In this document: piece after piece, positions 1 through 6,589 of the stretch
How positions within the stretch are numbered: the stretch's first letter is position 1
Layout of the letters: each line of letters begins with the position of its first letter
NCBI GenBank assembly: GCA_003242255.1
Contig: QGUT01000085.1
Span: 1 to 6,949 of the forward strand
Reading direction: 5' to 3'
Length of the DNA: 6,949 bases
Source of the DNA: Bacillota bacterium
GTDB lineage: Bacteria; Bacillota; Thermosediminibacteria; Thermosediminibacterales; Thermosediminibacteraceae
Position numbers and translations under genes: made by a program
Notes under the pieces: generated by a model
Database searches by the model: none
What the model saw: only the letters and a program-made list of their open reading frames with translations
Told to the model about the DNA's origin: nothing

Positions 1-1
1 A

Positions 2-286
2 GCCAGGGAAGCATCATATGATGCTGGAGAAGTTGAAGACAAAGCCGATAAAGCCGCTGAGAAGAAAGAAGCAGTAGAAGGGGCCCGGGATGCTTCAGAT
101 GGTGCTGAAGTAGCTGATGGAAAAGCGACTGAAGCCGCTGAAGAAGATAAATCCGGAGAAAGGGAGCCGGGAGAGTCCGTTAAGGAGCCCACCTGCAACC
201 TGTGCAAGGACCCCAGGTGTCCGAGGAAAAAGGGTGAACCCAGGAGCCTGTGCATTCACTACAAAGAGAATGAAAAGAAGAGGTGA
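2..286 (+). CDS. pduK: PduK-type BMC shell protein, C-terminal part only (5' end outside window)
   Basis: This open frame enters from the left edge and ends at TGA 284-286, leaving 94 visible residues. The first 60 or so form a low-complexity linker rich in Ala, Glu, Lys and Asp, with degenerate Asp-Ala/Ala-Glu repeats, and look disordered. A compact Cys tail follows with spacing C-x2-C-x4-C-x10-C, containing CNLCKDPRCP and KGEPRSLCIHY. As I recall it, this tail closely matches the C-terminus of Salmonella PduK, a minor shell protein with an N-terminal BMC domain. The four Cys (perhaps with the His) could bind Fe-S or zinc. The BMC domain should lie upstream and is not visible. The next gene being pduL matches the classical pduK-pduL order. 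The linker looks less G+C-rich than neighbouring genes, as expected of a repetitive Glu/Lys/Ala segment. Identification rests on the tail motif and gene order. Confidence 0.85.
   Translation, partial: AREASYDAGEVEDKADKAAEKKEAVEGARDASDGAEVADGKATEAAEEDKSGEREPGESVKEPTCNLCKDPRCPRKKGEPRSLCIHYKENEKKR
279..286 (+). promoter_or_regulatory. Shine-Dalgarno of pduL, embedded in the pduK stop
   Basis: AGAGGTGA overlaps the last codons and stop of the upstream shell gene and sits 5 bases before the TTG at 292. It decides the rare TTG start and suggests that pduL translation is coupled to pduK. Confidence 0.6.
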
Positions 287-291
287 CGTAA

Positions 292-927
292 TTGCTTGGC
301 CAGCGGGACTTGGACGAGGTCGTCAAAAGGGTGATCGAAAAAGTTAAAGCCCAAAAATTGCGGGAAGTCGTCATCAACGTCTCGGCGCGGCACGTCCACC
401 TTTCCCAGGAGCACCTGGAAGTGCTCTTCGGAAAAGGTTACAAATTGACGCCCTTGAGGGAACTGATGCAGCCGGGGGAGTTCGCGGCAAAAGAGACGGT
501 GATAGTGGTCGGGCCCAAAGGGATCATCCAGAACGTGAGGGTATTGGGGCCCGTAAGGAAGAAGACCCAGGTGGAGATTTCCAAGACGGACGGCTACACC
601 TTAGGGATAGATCCGCCGGTGAGAGACTCGGGCAACCACGAAGGGACCCCCGGGTGCGTCCTGGTAGGGCCCATGGGCGGAGTCCGTATAGAAAAAGGCG
701 TGATCGCGGCCATGCGGCACATCCACATCCCCGACTGGTTTGCCGCGGAAAACGGGATCCAGGACCGGAGTTTTTTGAAAGTCCTGGTGGAAGGAGAAAG
801 GAAGATAATTTTCGACAAAGTCCTGGCAAGGGTGTCCCCCAATTTTGTGCTGGAAATGCACGTGGACACCGATGAAGCCAACGCCTCCGGCATAAAGAGC
901 GGGGAAAGGGGCTTCATACTGCTTTAG
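292..927 (+). CDS. pduL: PduL-type phosphate propanoyltransferase (BMC phosphotransacylase)
   Basis: This protein interconverts acyl-CoA plus phosphate with acyl-phosphate plus CoA, which recycles CoA inside the compartment and leads to ATP via an acyl kinase. It has 211 residues, the usual PduL length. The two tandem PduL repeats are visible. The first has SARHVHL with H34, H36 and H41; the second has AAMRHIHIPD with H143 and H145; H190 follows in EMHVDTDEAN. These His-rich motifs are the metal-binding active site of the family, which is unrelated to the Pta enzyme. Residues 5-20 form an amphipathic helix of the kind that targets PduL to the BMC lumen (inferred). The start is TTG at 292 behind an AGAGGTGA ribosome site; no ATG gives the full N-terminus. 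The substrate (propionyl or acetyl) cannot be settled from sequence. The gene sits between the pduK tail and eutJ. Confidence 0.95.
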   Translation: MLGQRDLDEVVKRVIEKVKAQKLREVVINVSARHVHLSQEHLEVLFGKGYKLTPLRELMQPGEFAAKETVIVVGPKGIIQNVRVLGPVRKKTQVEISKTDGYTLGIDPPVRDSGNHEGTPGCVLVGPMGGVRIEKGVIAAMRHIHIPDWFAAENGIQDRSFLKVLVEGERKIIFDKVLARVSPNFVLEMHVDTDEANASGIKSGERGFILL

Positions 928-942
928 CGGAAGGGGAATTTT

Positions 943-1758
943 ATGGAAATCTTGTGCGGCGAAAAATTGTGCGAACTTTTTGCTTCCTGCGTGAACTCGA
1001 AACCCCTGAAAAGGGCCGAGAGGTACCGGGTGGGAGTAGACCTGGGCACGGCCAACGTGGTGGTGGCCGTCCTGGACGAAAAAGGAGAGCCCGTCGCCGG
1101 GAAGATGCAGAGGGCTCAGGTGGTGAGGGACGGGCTGGTGGTCGACTTTGTAGGGGCGAGGAGCATAGTGGCGAGGATGATAGAAGAGCTCAACGAGGAA
1201 CTGGAGACCGAACTTACAGAAGGCGCCTGTGCGGTCCCGCCCGGGACAGGGAAGGCCGATTCGAAGGCTACCATGTACGTGGTCGAATCGGCGGGGCTGG
1301 AGGTTTTGAACATCGTCGACGAGCCTACGGCCGCCTCTAAAGTCCTCGGCATTTCGGACGGGGCCGTCGTGGACGTGGGGGGAGGCACCACCGGCATATC
1401 GGTGCTGAAGGAGGGAAGGGTAGTCTATACGGCCGACGAGCCCACCGGCGGCACCCATTTCACCCTGGTGCTGGCGGGGCACCTGAACATCTCCTTCGAT
1501 GAGGCGGAGGCCATGAAGCTGGATGGAAAAAATCAGAAAAAGCTCTTCCCGATTTTGAAGCCTACGATGGAAAAGGTGGCCGACATCGTGAAAAGGCACA
1601 TAAGGGGTTTTGAGGTGGATACCATCTATCTGGTCGGCGGCGCCAGCACCCTCCACGGCTTAAAGGAAGTGGTGGAAAGCATAACCGGGGTAAGGGCGGT
1701 GGTCCCGGGATACCCGCTCTTCGTGACTCCTCTGGGAGTGGCCCTATCATGCCCTTAA
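943..1758 (+). CDS. eutJ: EutJ-type BMC chaperone-like ATPase (actin/Hsp70 fold)
   Basis: The 271-residue protein matches the EutJ family in length and along its whole course. ASKHA nucleotide-binding motifs appear in order: phosphate-1 VDLGTAN (about 32-38), the DEPTAA connecting segment (126-131), phosphate-2 VDVGGGTTG (D144, G146-G148), and the adenosine motif LVGGAS (about 230-235). It has no Hsp70 substrate-binding domain. In ethanolamine operons EutJ is annotated as a chaperonin and is thought to help assemble or reactivate BMC enzymes, but its role is not firmly shown. Here it lies in a pdu-type operon, at the start of the interval where Salmonella carries pduM; EutJ homologues are known from Firmicute pdu loci. 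The ATG at 943 follows AAGGGGA. The N-terminal 28 residues before the ATPase fold contain three Cys (C5, C10, C16). It is too short to be the large diol-dehydratase reactivase PduG. Confidence 0.9.
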   Translation: MEILCGEKLCELFASCVNSKPLKRAERYRVGVDLGTANVVVAVLDEKGEPVAGKMQRAQVVRDGLVVDFVGARSIVARMIEELNEELETELTEGACAVPPGTGKADSKATMYVVESAGLEVLNIVDEPTAASKVLGISDGAVVDVGGGTTGISVLKEGRVVYTADEPTGGTHFTLVLAGHLNISFDEAEAMKLDGKNQKKLFPILKPTMEKVADIVKRHIRGFEVDTIYLVGGASTLHGLKEVVESITGVRAVVPGYPLFVTPLGVALSCP

Positions 1759-1759
1759 T

Positions 1760-1768
1760 AGGGGGTGA
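1760..1768 (+). promoter_or_regulatory. Strong Shine-Dalgarno deciding a GTG start
   Basis: AGGGGGTGA differs by one base from the ideal AGGAGGTGA. It lies 5 bases before GTG 1774, overlapping the two earlier candidate starts, GTG 1765 and ATG 1768. Those two would lie inside or too close to the site, so 1774 is the better start. Confidence 0.6.
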
Positions 1769-1773
1769 TGACC

Positions 1774-2550
1774 GTGAATTTGGAAGAGAAGATCCGGGAG
1801 CTCGTCCTGGAGGTTTTAAAAAAATACCTTAGGGCCCGGATACTGGTGGTGGTGACCGGGGGCCGGGTGAACGCGGATGTCTCGATAAAAGAGTTAAAAA
1901 GTCTGAAGGAGGAACAGGACGTCGCGTATTCCCTCCTGTTCACCCGGAACGCTGCAAGAATCCACGATGTTGAAAAAATTGCGGAGGAACTGGGAGCCGA
2001 AAATGTTTTCATAGATGGAAGAGATGACATCGACGTCAAGGAATTTTTGAAGGACTTTAAAGCCGTGGTAATCGCGGTGCTCAGCCGAAATACGGCGGCG
2101 AAGGTGGCGAACCTCTTCCTGGATAGTATTACTTCCCAGGTGATCGTGGACGCCCTCATGCTCGGGATACCGGTCATCGCCGCAAGGGATGCGGCGGACC
2201 CCAGGCTGAAGCCCTGGCAGGACCTGGGCTTCGTCTGGATGGGAGAAGGGTTAAAAGGGGCCTTCGCCGAGGTCTTGGACAGGATAGAAAGGTACGGGGT
2301 GATGCTTTGCGGCGCCTCGGAGATTAAGGGCGAGGTCTTAAAGGCCCTTTCTGGAAAGAGGGAGGAAGGCGAAAGGCCAGGACCTGGTCAAGGGAAAAGG
2401 GTGTACGTGGACAAAAAGGTGATCACCAGGGAGGACCTGGCCCTGCTGAAAGAAGGACGGGACGAGATACACATCCCCAGAGGGGCGATAATTACGCCGC
2501 TCGCAGCCGATTTCATCTGGGAAAACGCCCTGAAAATTATCGTAGACTGA
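1774..2550 (+). CDS. BMC-associated flavoprotein-fold protein with PduM/EutQ-like C-terminal tail
   Basis: From GTG 1774 the protein has 258 residues (261 from GTG 1765). Residues about 1-18 form an amphipathic helix resembling a BMC encapsulation peptide. Residues about 20-150 resemble the HFCD flavoprotein family (PF02441; phosphopantothenoylcysteine decarboxylase and dipicolinate synthase B type). There is a first strand RILVVVTGG, then AVVIAVLSRNTAAKVAN, then ALMLGIPVIAARDAADP, which correspond to the FMN-contacting segments. After a Gly/Glu/Lys-rich linker, the last 49 residues form a small domain with KKVITREDL and IITPLAADF. An IT...ITPLA pattern of this kind occurs, as I recall, in PduM and at the N-termini of EutQ and EutT. 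The gene lies just before pduN, where Salmonella has pduM. Flavoproteins are known in BMC loci, but the reaction is unknown to me. FMN binding and lumenal location are inferred. A scaffold or cobalamin-related redox role is possible. Confidence 0.75.
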   Translation: MNLEEKIRELVLEVLKKYLRARILVVVTGGRVNADVSIKELKSLKEEQDVAYSLLFTRNAARIHDVEKIAEELGAENVFIDGRDDIDVKEFLKDFKAVVIAVLSRNTAAKVANLFLDSITSQVIVDALMLGIPVIAARDAADPRLKPWQDLGFVWMGEGLKGAFAEVLDRIERYGVMLCGASEIKGEVLKALSGKREEGERPGPGQGKRVYVDKKVITREDLALLKEGRDEIHIPRGAIITPLAADFIWENALKIIVD

Positions 2551-2559
2551 GGTGGTAAA

Positions 2560-2841
2560 GTGTTAATCGGGAAAGTGGTGGGCAACGTAGTCTCCACTAA
2601 AAAAAATGAAGGACTGATTGGAACTAAGCTCCTGGTGGTAAAGCCCATCAAAGAAAAAGACGGGAGCGGAAACCTGATAGAAGAGGAAAGGTTCATCGTG
2701 GCAGTGGACAGCGTGGGGGCAGGAATCGGGGAACTGGTCCTTCTGGTGACGGGCAGCACGGCCACGAAGATAACGAACGACCCCCATGCCCCGGTGGATG
2801 CGGCAGTCGTCGGCATCATCGATGAGATCGAAATCCATTGA
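2560..2841 (+). CDS. pduN: PduN/EutN/CcmL-family BMC vertex protein (BMC-P pentamer)
   Basis: The protein has 93 residues, the normal length for the single-domain EutN/CcmL (PF03319) family. Members form pentamers that cap the twelve vertices of the icosahedral shell. Family hallmarks visible are the N-terminal strand LIGKVVGNVVSTKK, the IGTKLLVVKP strand, the loop motif VDSVGAGIGELVLLVTGS, and the closing PVDAAVVGIIDEIEI strand. It starts at GTG 2560 behind AGGTGG, which overlaps the stop of the flavoprotein gene. Its place just before pduO matches the pduN position of Salmonella, so the symbol pduN is chosen over eutN; sequence alone does not separate the two. A weaker start codon suits a protein needed in low amounts, though that is inference. 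Confidence 0.95.
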   Translation: MLIGKVVGNVVSTKKNEGLIGTKLLVVKPIKEKDGSGNLIEEERFIVAVDSVGAGIGELVLLVTGSTATKITNDPHAPVDAAVVGIIDEIEIH

Positions 2842-2855
2842 AAGAGGGGTAGTCC

Positions 2856-3821
2856 ATGAAAATTTACACGAAAAGAGGAGACCAGGGGGAGACGAGCCTC
2901 CTCGGGGGGAAGAGGGCCAGAAAGAGCGACAGCCGGGTGGAGGCCTACGGCACCGTGGACGAAGTGGTGGCCCTGATCGCCTTTGCCCGGGCCAGCGTGA
3001 ACTCCCGAAAATCGGGGGAGCTGCTGCTTAAGGTGGAAAAGGAACTCTTTAAATTGGCCGCCGAGCTCGCGTGCCCCGAGCCGGAAAAGGTTTTGAAGGA
3101 CAGAATCTCGGAAGAGGACATCAGGTGGCTGGAAGACAGGATCGATGAATTGATGGGAGAGGTGGAGTTTAGGAGGGACTTCATAATCCCCGGGCCTTAC
3201 CGTTCCTCTGCGTCCCTCCATATGGCAAGGACGGTGGCCAGGAGGGCGGAAAGGGTGGCCGTAAGGCTTTCCGAGGAAGAAAACGTAAGGCCCGAGGTCC
3301 TGAAGTACTTAAACCGGCTGTCCGACTTTTTATACGCCCTCGCCCTCTACGAGGAAAAGGAAGAAGTGGTAAAAAAATCGGTGGAGGAAATCAAAAAGAT
3401 GGTGTCGCAGGAAGCAGGAGTAGAGAGCTTAAATCTGGAGTCGGCTTTGAAGATTATAAAGAAGGCCGAGGAGAAGGCTTTGGAGATAAAAAAACCCATG
3501 TGCGTTGCCGTGGTGGATGCGGGGGGCCACCTGCTGGCCTTTCACAGGATGGACGGGGCCCTGCTCGCCAGCGTCGAGCTTGCTGTAAATAAGGCCTTCA
3601 CGGCAGCGGTGCTGAAGATGGAGACCTCAAAACTTTCGGAACTGGCAAAGCCGGGGGGAGAGCTCTTCGGGATAGAGAGCGCCTTCGGCGGGAGGATCGT
3701 GATCTTCGGAGGCGGCATCCCCCTATTTAAAGGCGGGAAACTCATCGGCGCCGTGGGGGTGAGCGGCGGAACGGTGGACGAAGACGTAGCCGTTGCAAAG
3801 GCTGGAATTACGGCTATTTAG
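2856..3821 (+). CDS. pduO: PduO: ATP:cob(I)alamin adenosyltransferase fused to GlcG/HbpS domain
   Basis: This protein makes adenosylcobalamin, the coenzyme of B12-dependent diol dehydratase, from reduced cobalamin and ATP. It has 321 residues in two domains. Residues 1-168 are the PduO-type ATR (PF01923). They show the ATP-binding N-terminus TKRGDQGETSLLGG (5-18), RVEAYGTVDE (27-36), the helix LHMARTVARRAER (H122, R125, R129, R130, R133), and YLNRLSDFLY (N153, R154, D157). A charged amphipathic helix follows at about 169-186. Residues about 190-321 are a GlcG/HbpS (DUF336) domain: VAVVDAGGHLLAFHRMDGA, the NKAFTAAV segment, GGGIPL, and a Gly-rich end at IGAVGVSGG. In characterised PduO proteins this domain binds heme, with unclear function. 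The ATG at 2856 follows GAGGGG. Its presence implies that the operon's signature enzyme uses B12. Fusion of both domains is typical of PduO, in contrast to stand-alone ATRs. Confidence 0.96.
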   Translation: MKIYTKRGDQGETSLLGGKRARKSDSRVEAYGTVDEVVALIAFARASVNSRKSGELLLKVEKELFKLAAELACPEPEKVLKDRISEEDIRWLEDRIDELMGEVEFRRDFIIPGPYRSSASLHMARTVARRAERVAVRLSEEENVRPEVLKYLNRLSDFLYALALYEEKEEVVKKSVEEIKKMVSQEAGVESLNLESALKIIKKAEEKALEIKKPMCVAVVDAGGHLLAFHRMDGALLASVELAVNKAFTAAVLKMETSKLSELAKPGGELFGIESAFGGRIVIFGGGIPLFKGGKLIGAVGVSGGTVDEDVAVAKAGITAI

Positions 3822-3837
3822 TAGGGAGGTGGTTTTT

Positions 3838-5229
3838 ATGGTGGACGAAAAGGTTGTGGCAAGAATTGCCAGAAAAATAATAGAAGAACTCAACATGTCC
3901 GGTGCGGACAATTCCAAAGAGGAGTATGGAATTTTCAACAGCGTTGACGATGCGGTGGAAGCTGCGTCGCGGGCGCAGAGAAAACTGGCCGCGCTGGACC
4001 TGGAAAAGCGGGAGGAGATAATTCAGGCCATAAGGGAAGCCTGCCTCAACAACGCCAGGTACCTGGCGGAACTGGCGGTAAAGGAGACCGGCCGGGGCCG
4101 GGTAGAGGACAAAATCGTCAAGAACATCCTGGCGGCCAAGAAGACCCCCGGCACGGAAGACTTAAAGCCCTCCTGCTGGACAGGAGACCACGGCCTTACC
4201 CTGGTGGAAATGGCTCCCATCGGAGTTATCGCTGCGATAACCCCCGTCACCAACCCAGCGGCCACTATCATCAACAATTCCATAAGCATGCTGGCCGCCG
4301 GCAATGCGGTAGTGTTCAATCCCCATCCTTCTGCCAAGATGTGCTGCAGCAAAACGGTGGAAATCATAAACGACGCTATAATGAAGGCCGGAGGGCCGAA
4401 GCACCTGGTGACGGCCATAGCCGAGCCCACCATCGAGACGGCTAGAGCTCTGATGACCCACAGGAAGGTGGGCCTCATCTGCGCGACGGGAGGGAAAGGC
4501 CTCGTGAGGGAGGCCCTGCGGTCGGGCAAGAAGGCCATAGGCGCCGGAGCGGGCAACCCGCCGGTGGTGGTGGACGAGACGGCCGACATCATCAAAGCGG
4601 CCCACGACATTTTGTGCGGTGCGAGCTTCGACAACAACCTGCCCTGCATCGCGGAGAAGGAACTCATTGCAGTGGAAGCCATCGCCGATCGGCTTTTGGA
4701 GAGGCTGGCCCGGGAAGGGGCCTACATCCTGAGGGGCAAGGACATCGACCGGATGACGGAGCTCATCTTCGACCAGAATTACAACGTCAACAAGGACCTC
4801 ATCGGCAAGGATGCTTCCTACATATTGAAACAGATAGGCATAGAAGTGGGAAGCGACGTAAGGCTTGCCGTCATGCCCGTGGACCCGGAGCATCCTCTCG
4901 TGCACCACGAGCAGATGATGCCGGTGCTGCCCTTCGTGAGGGTGCCGAACGTGGAGGAAGCCATAGAGCTGGCGGTAAGGGCCGAGGGAGGAAACCGGCA
5001 CACCGCCATTATGCATTCGAAGAACGTCGACAACATGACCAACTTCGCCAGGGCCATCCAGACCACGATCTTTGTGAAGAATGCGCCTTCCTACGCGGGT
5101 ATCGGGGCCGGCGGCGAAGGCTACACCACCTTTACCATAGCCGGGCCCACCGGCGAAGGGCTGACTTCTGCGAAGAACTTCACCAGGCAACGGAGATGCG
5201 TGCTGGTAGACGCCTTCCGAATCATTTAA
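3838..5229 (+). CDS. pduP: PduP-type CoA-acylating aldehyde dehydrogenase
   Basis: This enzyme oxidises propionaldehyde (or a related aldehyde) with NAD+ and CoA to acyl-CoA and NADH inside the compartment. It has 463 residues, almost the same as Salmonella PduP. The start is ATG 3838 behind GGGAGGTGG. An in-frame ATG at 3793 lies inside pduO and lacks a suitable ribosome site. Residues 2-18 form an amphipathic helix (VARIARKIIEEL) like the PduP encapsulation peptide, followed by a flexible segment to about residue 30. The ALDH core shows ITPVTNPAATIINN, the nucleotide-binding TGGKG (217-221), GAGNPPVVVD, and the catalytic Cys C270 in DNNLPCIAEKE. Towards the end are EQMMPVLPFVRV and HTAIMHSKN. 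EutE of ethanolamine operons is the closest alternative. The pduO-P-S neighbourhood favours PduP. Acetaldehyde or other aldehydes remain possible substrates. Confidence 0.95.
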   Translation: MVDEKVVARIARKIIEELNMSGADNSKEEYGIFNSVDDAVEAASRAQRKLAALDLEKREEIIQAIREACLNNARYLAELAVKETGRGRVEDKIVKNILAAKKTPGTEDLKPSCWTGDHGLTLVEMAPIGVIAAITPVTNPAATIINNSISMLAAGNAVVFNPHPSAKMCCSKTVEIINDAIMKAGGPKHLVTAIAEPTIETARALMTHRKVGLICATGGKGLVREALRSGKKAIGAGAGNPPVVVDETADIIKAAHDILCGASFDNNLPCIAEKELIAVEAIADRLLERLAREGAYILRGKDIDRMTELIFDQNYNVNKDLIGKDASYILKQIGIEVGSDVRLAVMPVDPEHPLVHHEQMMPVLPFVRVPNVEEAIELAVRAEGGNRHTAIMHSKNVDNMTNFARAIQTTIFVKNAPSYAGIGAGGEGYTTFTIAGPTGEGLTSAKNFTRQRRCVLVDAFRII

Positions 5230-5248
5230 ATATGAGGGATTGGTGCCA

Positions 5249-6574
5249 ATGATGGACCGCAGCGAAATAATCGGACGGGTGAGAAAAGCGGGAGTTGTGG
5301 GGGCGGGGGGCGCCGGCTTTCCCGCCCACGTCAAATTAAACGGCCGTTGCGATGTGGTGATCGCCAATATGGCCGAATGCGAGCCCCTGCTTTACACCAA
5401 CCAGGCCCTGATACTGGAGAAGGCCGAGGAAGTGCTGGAGGGCCTGAGACTCGCCGTGCAGGCGACGGGGGCGAAGAAGGGAATAATCGCTCTGAAGAAG
5501 AAGTACGTCGAGTGCCGGCAAGCCTTTGAGGAAAAGCTCAAGGACTTCGAAGACGTGGAGATTTTCGAGTTGGGCGATTTTTATCCCGCCGGGGACGAAC
5601 ACGTGCTGGTAAAGGAAGTCCTGGGGCGGACGATACCGATGGCGGGGATACCTTTAGACGTAGGGGCCGTCGTGCACAACGTGGAGACCCTCTACAACAT
5701 TAAGAGGGCCTGCCTTGACGAATTGCCGGTGACCGAAAAATACGTCACCGTAGGCGGAGCGGTCAGGCACCCTATAGTCATAAAGGTGCCGGTAGGGGTA
5801 AAATTCAGCGAACTTCTGGACTTGGCCGGAGGGCCCACGGCGGAGGACTTCATGCTGATAGACGGCGGGCCGATGATGGGGAAAGAGGTAACGCCCGACG
5901 ACGTGGTGACCAAGACTACTTCGTCCCTCCTGGTGGTGCCTGCCGGGACACTGCCCTACAGTGCGAGGAGGATCAGGACCGACCTGCAGCTCAAGCGGGC
6001 GAGGACCGCCTGCTGCCAGTGCAGGATGTGCACCGACCTCTGCCCCAGGTACCTGCTGGGCCACCGGCTGGAGCCCCACAAAATTATGCGCACGGTGTCC
6101 TTCGGGCTTATGGACGCCGAGTCTCTGGTAAATTCCCTGCTCTGCTCCGAATGCGGGCTCTGCGAAGTGACCTGCCCGATGGGCCTGAGCCCCAGGAGCA
6201 TAAACGCGGGGCTTAAAAAAGTGCTGGCGGAGAAAAAGGTAAGGTTCTCCAAGACAGAGGTGAAAGCCGGCCGGCCCGAGAGGGAGAGCAGGAAATTTTC
6301 GGCCAAGAAGCTGCTGGTGCGGCTGGGGCTTTACGATTACAGCAGGCCCGTCGAGCGGGCCGATGTGAAGATAAATGCGAGGGAAGTGAAGATACTTTTA
6401 AAGCAGCACGTCGGAAGCCCGGCCGTTCCTACCGTAAAAGTGGGAGATAAGGTGAATAAAAACGATGTGGTGGCTAAAGTCCCGGAAGGGCAGCTCGGCG
6501 CCGATGTTCATGCCAGCATCGACGGCACCGTGGTCAGGGTGGACGAAAATTCGATAGTGGTTAAAAGCGAATGA
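5249..6574 (+). CDS. pduS: PduS-type cobalamin reductase / RnfC-like Fe-S flavoprotein
   Basis: PduS takes electrons from NADH via FMN and two [4Fe-4S] clusters, and is known to reduce cobalamin for PduO. From ATG 5249 the protein has 441 residues, near the family length. An N-terminal Complex I 51-kDa/RnfC-like region has the Gly-rich loop VVGAGGAGFP (16-25). An SLBB domain follows at about 166-210 (VTVGGAVRHP, then LAGGP and IDGGPMMG). Two ferredoxin motifs come next: C255/C256-C258-C261-C265-Pro, which has one extra Cys, and C299-C302-C305-C309-Pro. The last 50 or so residues form a barrel-sandwich hybrid tail (VKVGDKVNKNDVVAKV). No membrane helix is visible. Starts at TTG 5240, GTG 5243 and ATG 5252 are also open; 5249 is chosen for its ATG and its distance from GAGGGA. 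It directly follows pduP, with no pduQ between them. PduS is thought to associate with PduT in the shell. Confidence 0.94.
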   Translation: MMDRSEIIGRVRKAGVVGAGGAGFPAHVKLNGRCDVVIANMAECEPLLYTNQALILEKAEEVLEGLRLAVQATGAKKGIIALKKKYVECRQAFEEKLKDFEDVEIFELGDFYPAGDEHVLVKEVLGRTIPMAGIPLDVGAVVHNVETLYNIKRACLDELPVTEKYVTVGGAVRHPIVIKVPVGVKFSELLDLAGGPTAEDFMLIDGGPMMGKEVTPDDVVTKTTSSLLVVPAGTLPYSARRIRTDLQLKRARTACCQCRMCTDLCPRYLLGHRLEPHKIMRTVSFGLMDAESLVNSLLCSECGLCEVTCPMGLSPRSINAGLKKVLAEKKVRFSKTEVKAGRPERESRKFSAKKLLVRLGLYDYSRPVERADVKINAREVKILLKQHVGSPAVPTVKVGDKVNKNDVVAKVPEGQLGADVHASIDGTVVRVDENSIVVKSE

Positions 6575-6580
6575 GGAGGA
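6574..6580 (+). promoter_or_regulatory. Shine-Dalgarno of the PduT-like gene
   Basis: AGGAGGA begins on the last base of the pduS stop codon and is 9 bases before ATG 6590. This is one of the strongest ribosome sites in the window, and its position favours coupling to pduS translation. Confidence 0.55.
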
Positions 6581-6589
6581 AATAAATAT

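Noticed and set aside
117..347. Forward open frame of 76 codons across the pduK-pduL junction
   Set aside because: It is out of frame with the strong PduK Cys tail and with PduL, and its product is basic low-complexity sequence.
928..942. Riboswitch or internal promoter in the intergenic gaps, such as a B12 riboswitch expected for a cobalamin operon
   Set aside because: All gaps are about 5 to 23 bases, too short for a riboswitch or a full promoter; such control would lie upstream of the window.
601..1656. Long antisense open frame of 351 codons opposite pduL and eutJ
   Set aside because: It lies fully opposite two clear family members. Its translation is rich in His, Pro, Gly and Arg with no motif, as expected from the shadow of G+C-rich coding sequence.
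3793..3837. Upstream ATG extending pduP by 15 residues into pduO
   Set aside because: The GGGAGGTGG site is placed for ATG 3838, and the length and N-terminal helix from 3838 match PduP; the extension overlaps pduO coding sequence.
4162..5367. Long antisense open frame of 401 codons opposite pduP and the start of pduS
   Set aside because: It mirrors conserved ALDH sequence, has no recognisable domain, and runs across the pduP-pduS boundary.
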